Notes: generated by a model not told the origin, from the sequence alone. Shown: positions 16,871 to 25,507, counted from the first letter of the stretch. The stretch is DNA of 64,000 nucleotides from Paenibacillus hemerocallicola (GCF_006265175.1 NZ_VDCQ01000005.1:62001-126000), one strand, 5' to 3'. Program-made: numbers and translations.

Positions 16871-17385
16871 TCAAGCTGTTCGGCGCCATTCTCATCCTGG
16901 CCGCGGGAACGATGATCGGCTTCTCCAAAGCGAGCGTCTACGCCCGCCGGCCGAGGCAAATACGCCAACTGATCCATGCGCTGCAGCGGCTCGAGACGGA
17001 AATGACATACGGCTATACGCCGCTGCCGGAAGCGCTTCTGCGCATTGCCGCCCAACTGGAGCCGCAGCTGGCCGCCCTGTTCCGGATGGCCGCCGAGCCG
17101 TTGCTTACGGCTACAGGCAAGACGGCGGGCGAAAGCTGGAGGGAGGCCGTCAGCGCCTGTTGGAAACAAACCGCCCTATCATCGAATGAACGGGAAGTGT
17201 TGAGCCAGTTGAGCTTTACCTTGGGCATCAGCGACCGCGACGATCAATCGAAGCATCTGCGGCTGGCCGTCAGTCTGCTGCAGGCCGAGGAACAAGCCGC
17301 CTGGGACGATCAGCGGCGCTACGAGAAAATGTGGAGAAGCCTCGGGGTGCTGGCCGGAGCATTTGTCGTCATTCTGATGTACTAG
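16867..17385 (+). CDS. spoIIIAB: Stage III sporulation protein AB
   Basis: SpoIIIAB resembles GspF-type inner-membrane platform proteins and is needed for the SpoIIIA channel. The 172-residue protein has an N-terminal membrane helix (about 4-22), a helical cytoplasmic domain with LIHALQRLETEMTYGYTPLPEAL, and a C-terminal helix LGVLAGAFVVILMY. The ATG at 16867 overlaps the spoIIIAA stop (ATGA), and GGGAGG lies just upstream. Size matches the family. Confidence 0.94.
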   Translation: MIKLFGAILILAAGTMIGFSKASVYARRPRQIRQLIHALQRLETEMTYGYTPLPEALLRIAAQLEPQLAALFRMAAEPLLTATGKTAGESWREAVSACWKQTALSSNEREVLSQLSFTLGISDRDDQSKHLRLAVSLLQAEEQAAWDDQRRYEKMWRSLGVLAGAFVVILMY

Positions 17386-17399
17386 AAGGGGTGCGGGTA

Positions 17400-17603
17400 A
17401 TGAATGTGGATGTGAACGCGATTTTTCAAATCGCCGGCATCGGCATCATCATCGCGATGATCCATACCGTCCTGAAGCAAATGGGGAAAGAGGATATGGC
17501 GCACTGGGTGACGGTTATCGGCTTCGTCGTCGTCCTGTTCATGGTGGTGAGTCTGCTGGACGATCTGTTCAAGGAAATCAAAACGATCTTCTTATTCCAG
17601 TAG
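17400..17603 (+). CDS. spoIIIAC: Stage III sporulation protein AC
   Basis: This 67-residue membrane protein has two helices, with the family sequence IFQIAGIGIIIAMIHTVLKQ followed by KEDMAHWVTVIGFVVVLF. It forms part of the membrane platform of the SpoIIIA channel. ATG at 17400 is chosen because AAGGGGTG is upstream and the family N-terminus starts there. It is 14 bases after spoIIIAB. Confidence 0.93.
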   Translation: MNVDVNAIFQIAGIGIIIAMIHTVLKQMGKEDMAHWVTVIGFVVVLFMVVSLLDDLFKEIKTIFLFQ

Positions 17604-17663
17604 CAAGCGAGGTCATCCGAAGCTTCATGCTGTATAGAGGTACCGCAGGGTAGGTGTTCCCGG

Positions 17664-18053
17664 GTGGAAATGATCCAAATCGTCGGCCTCGGATTTATTG
17701 TAGCGATTTTGACGCTCGTCCTGAAGGAGCATAAGCCGCTGTTCGCTTTTTTGCTGGTCGCGATTACCGGAATTTACATTTTCCTGTTTCTGCTCGGCAA
17801 AATTTCCGCGGTGATCGATGTGCTCGAACAGCTGTCGGCCCAGACGAACATCAACGTGATGTTTCTGAAAACGGTGTTGAAAATAATCGGAATCGCCTAT
17901 ATCGCCGAATTCGGTGCGCAAATCGTCCGCGATTCGGGGCTCGAATCGGTCGCCTCCAAAATCGAGCTGGCCGGCAAAGTGCTTATTATGGTGATGGCCA
18001 TTCCGATCATCTCGGTCATTATCGAAACCGTGGTGAAGCTGCTGCCCGCCTGA
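17664..18053 (+). CDS. spoIIIAD: Stage III sporulation protein AD
   Basis: This 129-residue protein has four membrane helices and is a paralogue-like partner of SpoIIIAC in the SpoIIIA channel platform. It begins with GTG at 17664 as MEMIQIVGLGFIVAILTLVL, the family start, and ends ETVVKLLPA. Sixty bases separate it from spoIIIAC. Confidence 0.93.
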   Translation: MEMIQIVGLGFIVAILTLVLKEHKPLFAFLLVAITGIYIFLFLLGKISAVIDVLEQLSAQTNINVMFLKTVLKIIGIAYIAEFGAQIVRDSGLESVASKIELAGKVLIMVMAIPIISVIIETVVKLLPA

Positions 18054-18075
18054 GGAGACGAATCGAATACGGGAG

Positions 18076-19263
18076 ATGAATCGCTTGATCCAGCAACGAT
18101 CGCGTAGAACGGCAGCCGTCATGCTCTTCCTGTGGATCATGCTCGCCGGCACGGTCGTCCACGCGGATTCCCCGACCGAGACGATCGTCCGGGAGCAGGC
18201 GGAGCGGCTGCCGACGGAAAAGGTGGAAGGGTACTGGAAGCAGCTGATGAAGGAGTACGGGGGGTACTTTCCCGAGAACAAAACGCCGAGCTTCATGGAT
18301 CTGGTCATGGGCGGCGAGGGCTTCGGCCTGAAGTCGATCGGCATTGCGATCGGCAAATATTTCCTCCATGAAGTCATTATCGGAGGGAAATTACTCGCAT
18401 CGATCGTCATTCTGACCGTCTTCAGCATGATATTGGAATCACTGCAGAGCGCATTCGAACGAAACAATGTAAGCAAAGTCGCCTATGCGATTTCCTACAT
18501 GGTGCTGCTGCTGATCGCGATCAACAGCTTCAGCGTGGCGATCGGATACGCCAAGACGGCGATAACGAACATGATCCAGTTCATGATCGCGATGATCCCG
18601 CTTATGCTGACGATGCTCGGGGCGATGGGCAACGTGACGACGGTAGCGGTTCTGCATCCGCTTATCGTGTTCATGATCCATGCGGTGGGCACCTTGATCT
18701 ACACGGTCGTATTCCCGCTGCTGTTCTTCTCCGCCGTGCTTCATATCGTCAGCTCGATCAGCGACAAGTACAAGGTGACGCAGCTGGCCAACTTGCTTCG
18801 GAGGATCGGCGTTGCGGCGCTCGGCATTATGGTGACGGTATTTCTCGGAGTCATCTCGGTACAGGGGGGAACCGGGGCTGTTACGGACGGCGTAACGATC
18901 CGGACGGCCAAATACATTACCGGCAATTTCGTGCCGGTCGTCGGGAGATTGTTCTCGGACGCCTCGGAGACCGTAATCGGAGCATCGCTTCTCGTAAAAA
19001 ATGCGGTAGGCATTTCCGGAGTCGCCATCATCGTCTTCCTGTGCACCTTCCCGGCGATGAAGATTATGGCGCTGGCGCTAATCTACAACGTTTCCGCAGC
19101 GGTTATGCAGCCGCTCGGATCGAATCCGATCATCAGCTGTCTGCAAACGATCGGCAAAAGCCTCATTTATGTATTCGCGGCGCTCGCTGCCGTAGGCTTC
19201 ATGTTTTTTCTCGCCGTAACGATTCTGATTACGGTCGGAAACGTGTCCGTCATGATGCGCTGA
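18076..19263 (+). CDS. spoIIIAE: Stage III sporulation protein AE
   Basis: SpoIIIAE is the large polytopic membrane subunit of the SpoIIIA channel and is essential for late sigma-G activity in the forespore. The 395-residue protein starts with a cleavable signal peptide (hydrophobic core about residues 14-29, ending VVHADS), then a short extracytoplasmic region with TEKVEGYWKQL, then about eight membrane helices. Length and order match the family. It follows spoIIIAD by 22 bases. Confidence 0.95.
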   Translation: MNRLIQQRSRRTAAVMLFLWIMLAGTVVHADSPTETIVREQAERLPTEKVEGYWKQLMKEYGGYFPENKTPSFMDLVMGGEGFGLKSIGIAIGKYFLHEVIIGGKLLASIVILTVFSMILESLQSAFERNNVSKVAYAISYMVLLLIAINSFSVAIGYAKTAITNMIQFMIAMIPLMLTMLGAMGNVTTVAVLHPLIVFMIHAVGTLIYTVVFPLLFFSAVLHIVSSISDKYKVTQLANLLRRIGVAALGIMVTVFLGVISVQGGTGAVTDGVTIRTAKYITGNFVPVVGRLFSDASETVIGASLLVKNAVGISGVAIIVFLCTFPAMKIMALALIYNVSAAVMQPLGSNPIISCLQTIGKSLIYVFAALAAVGFMFFLAVTILITVGNVSVMMR

Positions 19264-19308
19264 ACGTTTTCACCGATTCGACTTTATTCGTGCAAAGGAG
19301 CCGCACTC

Positions 19309-20010
19309 ATGATCGATTGGCTGAGCGGTTGGCTGAGAGAAATCGTTTTGATCGTCCTGTTCGCGGCTTTCGTCGATCTGCTTCTACCCAACAATGCTTT
19401 TCAGCGCTATGTAAGGACCGTGCTCGGGCTGTTCATTTTACTCACGCTTTTGTCTCCGATCCTGACGTTGTTTCAGCAAAAATGGGATTCGCAAAAATTG
19501 CTCGCCTCGGTCGAACAGCTCGGCAGCCGCTCGATCGACGGAACATCGTTCGAGTCGATGAGGCCGCTTCAAGCGATTATGCAGGATGCGGAGCGATGGC
19601 GGCAAAACGACCGGACGGAAGCGCAGCGGCTGATGGAGCTTCAATTGGCAGCCGAGCTGCAGCAGAGCATCGGAGATTCGGAGCAAGTACGGGTGAAACA
19701 AGTCAAGCTGCAAATGAGCTATGACAATAACGGAACGCCCAGCATGAACCATATGCAGGTGGTCCTTAATCATATAGAAGCAGCACCGGCCGCTGCCAAG
19801 CCGCAGGGCGAGGCGGCCGGCCGCAAGCCGATCGGTGCCGTAGAGCCCGTCCATATCGATATTCGGATAGGAGCGGCGACGGTCAAGCCGGACGAGGGCA
19901 AGCTTACGCCCGAACAAATTACCGCCAAGCAGCGCATATTCGAGCAGTTGAACAAGCAATGGAAGTTGAATCGGGACCAAGTTACGCTGCTCTACGAGAC
20001 CGAGCTTTAG
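19309..20010 (+). CDS. spoIIIAF: Stage III sporulation protein AF
   Basis: SpoIIIAF has two N-terminal membrane helices (about residues 9-27 and 38-55, the second LGLFILLTLLSPILTL) and an extracytoplasmic ring-building domain resembling secretin ring modules. The linker around residues 160-180 is rich in Ala, Pro and Gly. At 233 residues it is somewhat longer than the B. subtilis protein, mainly in that linker. It stacks with AG and AH in the intermembrane space. Confidence 0.92.
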   Translation: MIDWLSGWLREIVLIVLFAAFVDLLLPNNAFQRYVRTVLGLFILLTLLSPILTLFQQKWDSQKLLASVEQLGSRSIDGTSFESMRPLQAIMQDAERWRQNDRTEAQRLMELQLAAELQQSIGDSEQVRVKQVKLQMSYDNNGTPSMNHMQVVLNHIEAAPAAAKPQGEAAGRKPIGAVEPVHIDIRIGAATVKPDEGKLTPEQITAKQRIFEQLNKQWKLNRDQVTLLYETEL

Positions 20011-20029
20011 GAATGAGAGGTGAGCTCAT

Positions 20030-20668
20030 TTGGCAAAATGGCTGCAATGGCTGGAGCAGAAAGTCGGAGGAGGGCCGGGCGGCCCCAAAAGGGTCGGCAC
20101 GTTCCGCTGGCTGATGCTGCTGGGCTTGCTGGGAGTAGCCTTGATGATCCTCAACTCGTTCCTGAACATCAAGACGGTCGAGCAGCCGCAGGAGGATCCG
20201 GGCGGAGCGCCCGAGCCGCAGACCCAGCAAGCATTCGCGGGCAAAGCCGGCAACGAAAGATCCGGATTTCGCGATTACGAGGATGCGTACGGAGGAGCAA
20301 TCAAAGATATTTTGCAAAAAGTAGTCGGGATCGGCGATGTGGAAGTGCTGGTTACGATCGAGTCGACCGAAGAAACGATTGTTCATTCCGATACGAAGGA
20401 AACCCAACAAATTACGAATGAGAAAGACCAGAACGGATCGACCCGCCACATCACCGAAATATCACGAAGCGGAGAGGTAGTCCTCTATGAAGCGTCAGGC
20501 GGTCAAACTCCGATCGTGTTAAAAAAAATAAAACCGCGCATAAGGGGGGTTGTCGTCGTCGCCAAAGGAGCCGAAAATTTGACGGTCAAGCAAATGATCG
20601 CGGAAGCGGTCGGCCGGGGACTGGACGTTCCCGCGCACCGGATATCCGTACTGCCCCGGAAGCAATAG
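20030..20668 (+). CDS. spoIIIAG: Stage III sporulation protein AG
   Basis: SpoIIIAG forms the large oligomeric ring of the channel between mother cell and forespore. The 212-residue protein has one membrane helix (about 26-46) and a ring domain with VGIGDVEVLVTIESTEE, RGVVVVAKGAENLTVKQMI and ALGLDVPAHRI-like sequence at the end. The TTG start at 20030 follows GAGAGGTGAG. It lies 19 bases after spoIIIAF. Confidence 0.94.
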   Translation: MAKWLQWLEQKVGGGPGGPKRVGTFRWLMLLGLLGVALMILNSFLNIKTVEQPQEDPGGAPEPQTQQAFAGKAGNERSGFRDYEDAYGGAIKDILQKVVGIGDVEVLVTIESTEETIVHSDTKETQQITNEKDQNGSTRHITEISRSGEVVLYEASGGQTPIVLKKIKPRIRGVVVVAKGAENLTVKQMIAEAVGRGLDVPAHRISVLPRKQ

Positions 20669-20722
20669 ACGGCAGCGGGCAGCGAACTACCATAACGATA
20701 AGTTTAGAGGAGGAAACGATCG

Positions 20723-21430
20723 ATGAATACGAAAAGACAAACGGTTTGGCTCGTATCGATGCTTAGCTTGATGGTGGTGCTCTCCGCGTATTACTTGTTC
20801 ACGGAAGACGTGAACGATCTCGATCTGACAAAGCAGCAGACGGCAGCGGGCAACGAAATCAAAGTCGACACGATCGCGACGGGCGCCGCAACGACGACGA
20901 AAACAAACCCGCTCTCGGACAAAGCGGCTACGGATACTAAAGCGGCAACAACGGATAAAGCGGCGACAACCGACAAAGCTGCAACAACGGACAAAGCTGC
21001 ACAAGGAGACGCGGCTGCAACGACGAGCAAGCCCAAGACAGACGAAGAAGTATTGAAGCAAGTAACGGCCAAGGCGACTTCCGGCAGCGACTACTTTGCA
21101 TCCACCCAAATGAAGCGGAATGAAGAACTGGCGAAGCAAACGGAAAAATGGATGACCGTCAGCCTGGATTCGAAAAAGTCGACGGAAGAAGTGGAAAAAG
21201 CGCTCGCCGAATTGCAAAAGCTGCAGGATCAGGACGAGAAGGTAACGAACCTGGAAGACGTGCTCGCCAAACAGTTCAAAAATGCCGTCGTCCTGCAGGA
21301 AAGCGGCAAATGGAAAGTGGTCGTTCAAGCGGCCAAGCTGGAGAAAAGCCAAGGGGTCAGCATCGTCGATCTCGTCATGCAGGAGCTTGGCGTAACGCCC
21401 GACAAAGTATCCGTACAATATTTGCAATAA
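20723..21430 (+). CDS. spoIIIAH: Stage III sporulation protein AH
   Basis: SpoIIIAH is anchored in the mother-cell membrane and zips to forespore SpoIIQ during engulfment. The 235-residue protein has one N-terminal membrane helix (about 8-26), a low-complexity linker with five six-residue repeats of KAATTD type (residues 67-96), and a YscJ-like ring domain from about residue 110 to the end (KVVVQAAKLEKSQGVSIVDL). The repeat linker is an unusual local feature; the rest is typical. GAGGAGG is well placed before the ATG. It ends the operon. Confidence 0.94.
   Translation: MNTKRQTVWLVSMLSLMVVLSAYYLFTEDVNDLDLTKQQTAAGNEIKVDTIATGAATTTKTNPLSDKAATDTKAATTDKAATTDKAATTDKAAQGDAAATTSKPKTDEEVLKQVTAKATSGSDYFASTQMKRNEELAKQTEKWMTVSLDSKKSTEEVEKALAELQKLQDQDEKVTNLEDVLAKQFKNAVVLQESGKWKVVVQAAKLEKSQGVSIVDLVMQELGVTPDKVSVQYLQ
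20921..21010 (+). repeat. Five tandem 18-bp repeats inside spoIIIAH
   Basis: Units start at 20921, 20939, 20957, 20975 and 20993. The core unit reads AAAGCGGCAACAACGGAT, encoding Lys-Ala-Ala-Thr-Thr-Asp; the first and last units are divergent. They lengthen the periplasmic-side linker in frame, so copy-number changes would keep the gene intact. Confidence 0.9.
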
Positions 21431-21475
21431 GGCTTGCGCGCTCGAAAGGGCGGAATACCGCCGGACCGACGGAAG

Positions 21476-21500
21476 GACCTCTGGGCAGCCAGGGGTCTTT
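21476..21500 (+). terminator. Terminator after the spoIIIA operon
   Basis: GACCTCTGG (21476-21484) pairs with CCAGGGGTC (21489-21497) with one G-U pair and a four-base loop, followed by TTT. It lies 45 bases after spoIIIAH and separates it from accB. Confidence 0.65.
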
Positions 21501-21521
21501 CGGTTCTCCGAAACGGCTCGT

Positions 21522-21561
21522 CATAAACTTGTTTATGTGCGATTGACGGTTGTGATATAAT
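21522..21561 (+). promoter_or_regulatory. accB promoter with overlapping palindrome
   Basis: A perfect inverted repeat CATAAACTTGTTTATG (21522-21537) overlaps the expected minus-35 position of a consensus TATAAT at 21556-21561. No good minus-35 hexamer is present, which suggests regulated initiation. The binding protein is unknown; the sequence is not the FapR consensus I know. Confidence 0.5.
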
Positions 21562-21615
21562 ACAAGCATTGCCCGTCCGAGCAAGCGCTTCACAATCGTT
21601 GAAGGAGTGAAACCG

Positions 21616-22113
21616 ATGTTTAAATTAAGCGAAATCAAAGAATTGATCAAACTGGTCGATACGACGACCGTGCAAGAGCTGGAAATCGAAAACGAAGGCT
21701 CGCGCCTTTTAATCCGTAAACCGAATAAAACCGAATCCGTCGTCGTGACGCATGCTCCGGCGGTTCATCCTAACTCTTACATAACGGCACCATCCATCGC
21801 GGCCCCGGCCCAAGTACAATCGGTACCGACCCAGGAGGCGAGCGTGCCGGAGGCCGTCGATCCTAGCGTGGGATTGCACAAAATTACTTCGCCCATGGTA
21901 GGCACCTTCTACTCGGCATCGGCGCCGGGCGCGGCACCTTTCGTCGGAATCGGCGACCGCGTCAGCGAGAAAACGACCGTATGCATCGTCGAAGCGATGA
22001 AGCTGATGAACCCGATCGAAGCGGAAGTGAAAGGGGAAATCGTCGACGTCCTCGTGGAAAACGGACAGCTCGTCGAATACGGACAAACCTTGTTCCTGGT
22101 GAAACCGGAATAA
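21616..22113 (+). CDS. accB: Biotin carboxyl carrier protein of acetyl-CoA carboxylase
   Basis: AccB carries carboxybiotin between the biotin carboxylase and carboxyltransferase in the committed step of fatty acid synthesis. The 165-residue protein has an N-terminal segment MFKLSEIKELIKLVD, an Ala/Pro-rich linker (about 45-85) and a biotinyl domain with EAMKLMN, where Lys129 is the biotinylation site. ATG at 21616 fits AAGGAGTG upstream. accC follows at once; the two are co-transcribed. Confidence 0.96.
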   Translation: MFKLSEIKELIKLVDTTTVQELEIENEGSRLLIRKPNKTESVVVTHAPAVHPNSYITAPSIAAPAQVQSVPTQEASVPEAVDPSVGLHKITSPMVGTFYSASAPGAAPFVGIGDRVSEKTTVCIVEAMKLMNPIEAEVKGEIVDVLVENGQLVEYGQTLFLVKPE

Positions 22114-22131
22114 ATGGAGGATAATGCGGAC

Positions 22132-23490
22132 ATGACGTTTCATAAAATTTTGGTGGCGAACCGCGGCGAGATCGCGGTCCGCATCATTCGCGCCTGCCGG
22201 GAGCTGGGCATCTACACGGTTGCCGTATACTCGGAGGCCGACCGGGATTCGCTTCACGTCCGATTGGCCGACGAAGCGTACTGCATCGGTCCGATCTTGT
22301 CGAAGGACAGCTATTTGAACTTTACGAATTTGATGAGCGTGGCGACGCTGACCGAATCCGACGCGGTCCATCCGGGATACGGCTTCTTGGCTGAGAATGC
22401 CGATTTTGCGGAAATATGCGAGCAATGCAACATTACGTTTATCGGACCTTCCCCGCAGGCGATCAGCAAGATGGGGGACAAGGCGGTAGCGAAGCAAACG
22501 ATGAAGGAAGCGAATGTTCCGGTTATTCCCGGCTCGGACGGCCTGATCCAGGATTTGGACGAAGCCGTAAGGATCGCGCGGGATATCGGCTACCCGGTCA
22601 TCATCAAGGCGACGGCCGGCGGCGGAGGCAAAGGAATCCGGATCGCCGACGACGAGGAGTCGCTCGTCCAGCAAATTACGACCGCGCAGCAGGAAGCGCA
22701 GAAAGCGTTCGGCAATGCGGGCGTTTACTTGGAAAAATATTTGACGGGCATGAAGCACGTCGAAATTCAAATATTGGCCGACAAGCACGGCAACGTCGTT
22801 CATTTGGGCGAGCGGGACTGCTCGGTGCAGCGGCGCAGACAAAAGCTTGTGGAAGAAGCGCCTTGCCCCGTGCTCACGCCCGAAATTCGCGCGGCCATGG
22901 GACAGGCAGCCGTCCGGGCGGCGCAAGCCGTCGAATATTCCGGAGCGGGCACGCTAGAATTTTTGCTCGGTGCCGACGGCAATTTTTATTTCATGGAGAT
23001 GAATACGCGCATTCAGGTCGAGCACCCGGTGACCGAGATGATTACGAACATCGATATCATCAAGGAAATGATCCTTGTCGCGCAAGGAGAGCCGCTTTCC
23101 TTCAGACAAGAGGACGTACGCATCAACGGCTGGTCTATCGAGTGCCGGATCAATGCGGAAGATCCGGAGCGCAATTTCATGCCGTCTCCGGGGCAGATCC
23201 AATTTTATTTGCCGCCGGGCGGTCCGGGCGTCCGCGTGGATAGCGGCGCTTATCAGGGCTATACGATTTCCCCGCACTACGACTCTATGATCGCGAAGCT
23301 GATCGTGTGGGCGCCAACCCGAGACGAGGCGATTGCCAGGATGCGCAGGGCGCTTGGCGAATTCGCCGTCGAGGGCATCCATACGACGATCGGATTCCAT
23401 CTGAAGCTGATGGACCACAAGAAGTTCCAGGCGGGAACGTTCGATATCAAATTTCTCGAGGAGCACGACGTGAACGATCCCGAATCGTGA
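22132..23490 (+). CDS. accC: Biotin carboxylase subunit of acetyl-CoA carboxylase
   Basis: AccC uses ATP and bicarbonate to carboxylate biotin on AccB. The 452-residue protein begins [19 protein letters not shown] and shows the ATP-grasp glycine loop [10 protein letters not shown], the bicarbonate/biotin site region [12 protein letters not shown] and FLEMNTR-like [19 protein letters not shown] at 22132 is chosen; the in-frame ATG at 22114 overlaps the ribosome-binding site ATGGAGG. Confidence 0.96.
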   Translation: MTFHKILVANRGEIAVRIIRACRELGIYTVAVYSEADRDSLHVRLADEAYCIGPILSKDSYLNFTNLMSVATLTESDAVHPGYGFLAENADFAEICEQCNITFIGPSPQAISKMGDKAVAKQTMKEANVPVIPGSDGLIQDLDEAVRIARDIGYPVIIKATAGGGGKGIRIADDEESLVQQITTAQQEAQKAFGNAGVYLEKYLTGMKHVEIQILADKHGNVVHLGERDCSVQRRRQKLVEEAPCPVLTPEIRAAMGQAAVRAAQAVEYSGAGTLEFLLGADGNFYFMEMNTRIQVEHPVTEMITNIDIIKEMILVAQGEPLSFRQEDVRINGWSIECRINAEDPERNFMPSPGQIQFYLPPGGPGVRVDSGAYQGYTISPHYDSMIAKLIVWAPTRDEAIARMRRALGEFAVEGIHTTIGFHLKLMDHKKFQAGTFDIKFLEEHDVNDPES

Positions 23491-23513
23491 CAACTGCCGG
23501 CGTTCCGTATCGT

Positions 23514-23542
23514 TTGTCATAAAAATGGCAAAATGGTATAGT
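23514..23542 (+). promoter_or_regulatory. Sigma-A type promoter of the yqhY-amaP genes
   Basis: TTGTCA (23514-23519) and TATAGT (23537-23542) are separated by 17 bases, 39 bases upstream of the yqhY start codon. Confidence 0.6.
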
Positions 23543-23580
23543 AATAGTATAGACAAGACGTCTGGGAGGTGTTTGAGATC

Positions 23581-23997
23581 ATGAGCACGTTGGCTACGGA
23601 ATTCGAGAAGACGGATATAGGAACGATTCAAATCGCCCCGGAAGTGATCGAGGTGATCGCGGGACTCGCGACCGTGGAAGTGCAGGGCGTAGCGGGGATG
23701 AGCGGAGGTTTTGGCGGGGGCATCGCCGAATTGCTCGGCCGCAAAAATTTGTCAAAAGGCGTCAAGGTGGAAGTCGGGCAACGCGAAGCCGCCGTTGACG
23801 TATCGATTATCGTGGAATTCGGCAACCGGATTCCCGAGGTGGCGAGCGCCATCCAGCGCAATGTGAAGCAGACCATCGAGTCGATGACCGGATTGGCAGT
23901 CGTAGAGGTTAACGTACATATTCATGACGTTCAGTTCAAGACGACGGATAAGCAAATACCAATAGAAGAAGAAACGGCGGTGCAGCGAGTCAAGTAA
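23581..23997 (+). CDS. yqhY: Asp23/Gls24 family protein YqhY
   Basis: This 138-residue Asp23 (alkaline shock) family protein matches YqhY, which lies next to accBC in B. subtilis and affects acetyl-CoA carboxylase homeostasis there. The family core is APEVIEVIAGLATVEVQGVAGM near residues 13-34 (first half shown by IEVIAGLATVEV) and VNVHIHDVQF near the end. ATG at 23581 follows GGGAGGT; an in-frame GTG at 23569 overlaps it. Conserved position beside accC supports the functional link. Confidence 0.9.
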   Translation: MSTLATEFEKTDIGTIQIAPEVIEVIAGLATVEVQGVAGMSGGFGGGIAELLGRKNLSKGVKVEVGQREAAVDVSIIVEFGNRIPEVASAIQRNVKQTIESMTGLAVVEVNVHIHDVQFKTTDKQIPIEEETAVQRVK

Positions 23998-24018
23998 CGG
24001 GCTCGCTCTCGTCACGGG

Positions 24019-24049
24019 GACGGAGGCTGTCCGTGGGGACGGCCTCGTC
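24019..24049 (+). other. Strong intercistronic hairpin between yqhY and amaP
   Basis: GAC(G)GAGGCTGTCC (24019-24032) pairs with GGACGGCCTCGTC (24037-24049) through about 13 pairs, one of them G-U, with loop GTGG. No T run follows, so it is more likely a processing or stability element than a terminator. Confidence 0.5.
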
Positions 24050-24081
24050 GGCCCCGCTTACGCGGAAGGGGACGGACCAGC

Positions 24082-24639
24082 GTGATCAAAGTATTGGACC
24101 GGTTGCTGCTTTTTTTGTATACGCTGATTATCGGAATCAGCGTAGTCTTTTTTTTGACCGCATCGTTTGGATGGGTACCGATCGAGACGTCCGGGAACTT
24201 TGTTCGCAACTTGTATTACGAAGGCTCCACCGCCTATCCGGCGATCGCGATCGGCCTGTTCGTGCTGCTCGTAACGTGCCGGTTTTTCTATGTTTCGGTA
24301 CGTCGGGGGCGCGGTCAAGTGCCTTCGATCGATCAAAGAACCGATTTTGGAGATATCCGCATCTCGCTGGAGACGGTCGAGAATTTGGCGTTGAAGTCGG
24401 CCGGCCGCGTTAGAGGCGTGAAAGATATGAAGGCCAAAGTATCGGTAAGCGATGCGGGGCTCGATATCGTGATACGGGCCGTGGTAGACGGAGAAAGCTC
24501 GATACCCGAGCTGTCGGAAGACATGCAGCGGTCGGTCAAAAACCATATCGAGGAAATAACGGGCATCCCCGTCGCGGGCGTTTCCGTATTCGTGGCCAAC
24601 GTCATGCAATCCCAGGCGTTTAAAAGCAGAGTCGAATAG
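24082..24639 (+). CDS. amaP: Alkaline shock response membrane anchor protein AmaP
   Basis: AmaP anchors Asp23-type proteins at the membrane. The 185-residue protein has two N-terminal membrane helices (about 6-28 and 52-72) separated by an extracytoplasmic loop, then a cytoplasmic domain with LETVENLALKSAGRVRGVKDM that itself resembles Asp23. GTG at 24082 follows GGAAGGGG. It sits between yqhY and a DUF2273 gene, the usual three-gene alkaline-shock set. Confidence 0.9.
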   Translation: MIKVLDRLLLFLYTLIIGISVVFFLTASFGWVPIETSGNFVRNLYYEGSTAYPAIAIGLFVLLVTCRFFYVSVRRGRGQVPSIDQRTDFGDIRISLETVENLALKSAGRVRGVKDMKAKVSVSDAGLDIVIRAVVDGESSIPELSEDMQRSVKNHIEEITGIPVAGVSVFVANVMQSQAFKSRVE

Positions 24640-24653
24640 AGGTGGCTTGCGCG

Positions 24654-24890
24654 ATGTGGAACGAGCTGTGGGAACGGCACAAAGGCCGCCTGATCGGCGT
24701 CGCTTCTGGCTTGTTTTTGGGCATCATATACTTGATCTTCGGATTTTGGGACATGCTGATCGTTGCATTTATTATTGCGGTTTGCGCTTATGCGGGCGGC
24801 AAGTACGACGCGAACGGGTTCCGGTTTAACGCGGACGAGTGGCTAAGCAAGCTGAGCAGACTTGCGGATCGTTGGAGATGGTTTCGTTAA
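24654..24890 (+). CDS. DUF2273 family small membrane protein
   Basis: This 78-residue protein starts MWNELWERHKGRLIGVASG and has two close membrane helices (about 15-34 and 37-52), the DUF2273 layout. Such proteins occur with Asp23 and AmaP and are thought to help membrane anchoring. ATG at 24654 is preferred over GTG at 24642, which overlaps AGAGGTGG. It lies 14 bases after amaP. Confidence 0.87.
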   Translation: MWNELWERHKGRLIGVASGLFLGIIYLIFGFWDMLIVAFIIAVCAYAGGKYDANGFRFNADEWLSKLSRLADRWRWFR

Positions 24891-24895
24891 CGGCG

Positions 24896-24934
24896 GAAGG
24901 CGGTTCCACCTAGGAAACGGCCTTCTTCTGTTTT
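24896..24934 (+). terminator. Terminator after the DUF2273 gene
   Basis: GAAGGC (24896-24901) pairs with GCCTTC (24920-24925), with an inner GTTCC/GGAA helix, followed by TTCTTCTGTTTT. It begins five bases past the stop and precedes nusB. Confidence 0.55.
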
Positions 24935-25003
24935 GTACGCATGATTTTGTGGTATATTGAACGCAGAGGCGTTCGGATAGAAGGCAGGAGGATGATTCGC
25001 GCG

Positions 25004-25468
25004 ATGAAGCGTAGATTGGCCAGGGAAATCGCGTTGCAAAGCTTGTACCACATCGAGATGAACGACGTATCGCCGGAGTTGGCGATCGAGACCGTTCTGG
25101 AGGAAGCGCGGAGCGACAATGAAGCCGATTTGGCCGTCGGCGACGGGGATGTTGCGGGTACGCCTTATTTGACCGGCTTGGTCGAGGGGACGTCCGGCAA
25201 TAAGGAACGAATAGATGAGACGCTTAGCGCCTACTTGACCGGCTGGAAAGTGGACAGGCTGTCCAAGGTAGACAGGCAAATTTTGCGGCTCGCAGCCTAC
25301 GAAATGCTGTTCGGCACCGAAGTTCCGCCAAAGGTCGTCGTCAATGAAGCGATCGAGCTGGCGAAGCGGTTCGGCTCCGACGAGTCCGGAAAATTCGTTA
25401 ACGGCGTGCTGGGCAAGCTGATCAAGGAACTGGATACGATCAAGAGCAATTATGAAACGACGCAATGA
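25004..25468 (+). CDS. nusB: Transcription antitermination factor NusB
   Basis: NusB with S10 binds boxA RNA and supports rRNA antitermination. The 154-residue all-helical protein begins MKRRLAREIALQSLYHIEM and has the family blocks VDRLSKVDRQILRLAAYEML and NEAIELAKRFGSDESGKFVNGVLG. Start at ATG 25004 is chosen since AGGAGG would be too close to ATG 24992. The insert around residues 35-55 is acidic. folD follows after 39 bases. Confidence 0.94.
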   Translation: MKRRLAREIALQSLYHIEMNDVSPELAIETVLEEARSDNEADLAVGDGDVAGTPYLTGLVEGTSGNKERIDETLSAYLTGWKVDRLSKVDRQILRLAAYEMLFGTEVPPKVVVNEAIELAKRFGSDESGKFVNGVLGKLIKELDTIKSNYETTQ

Positions 25469-25507
25469 CGTTGCTATTTCGAAGATGGACCAGAGGGAGG
25501 AACATGG

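Noticed and set aside
20667-20857. Near-identical 20-base sequence at 20667-20686 and 20838-20857
   Set aside because: One copy is intergenic and one inside spoIIIAH; without flanking similarity it is most likely chance in Gly/Ala-rich coding sequence.
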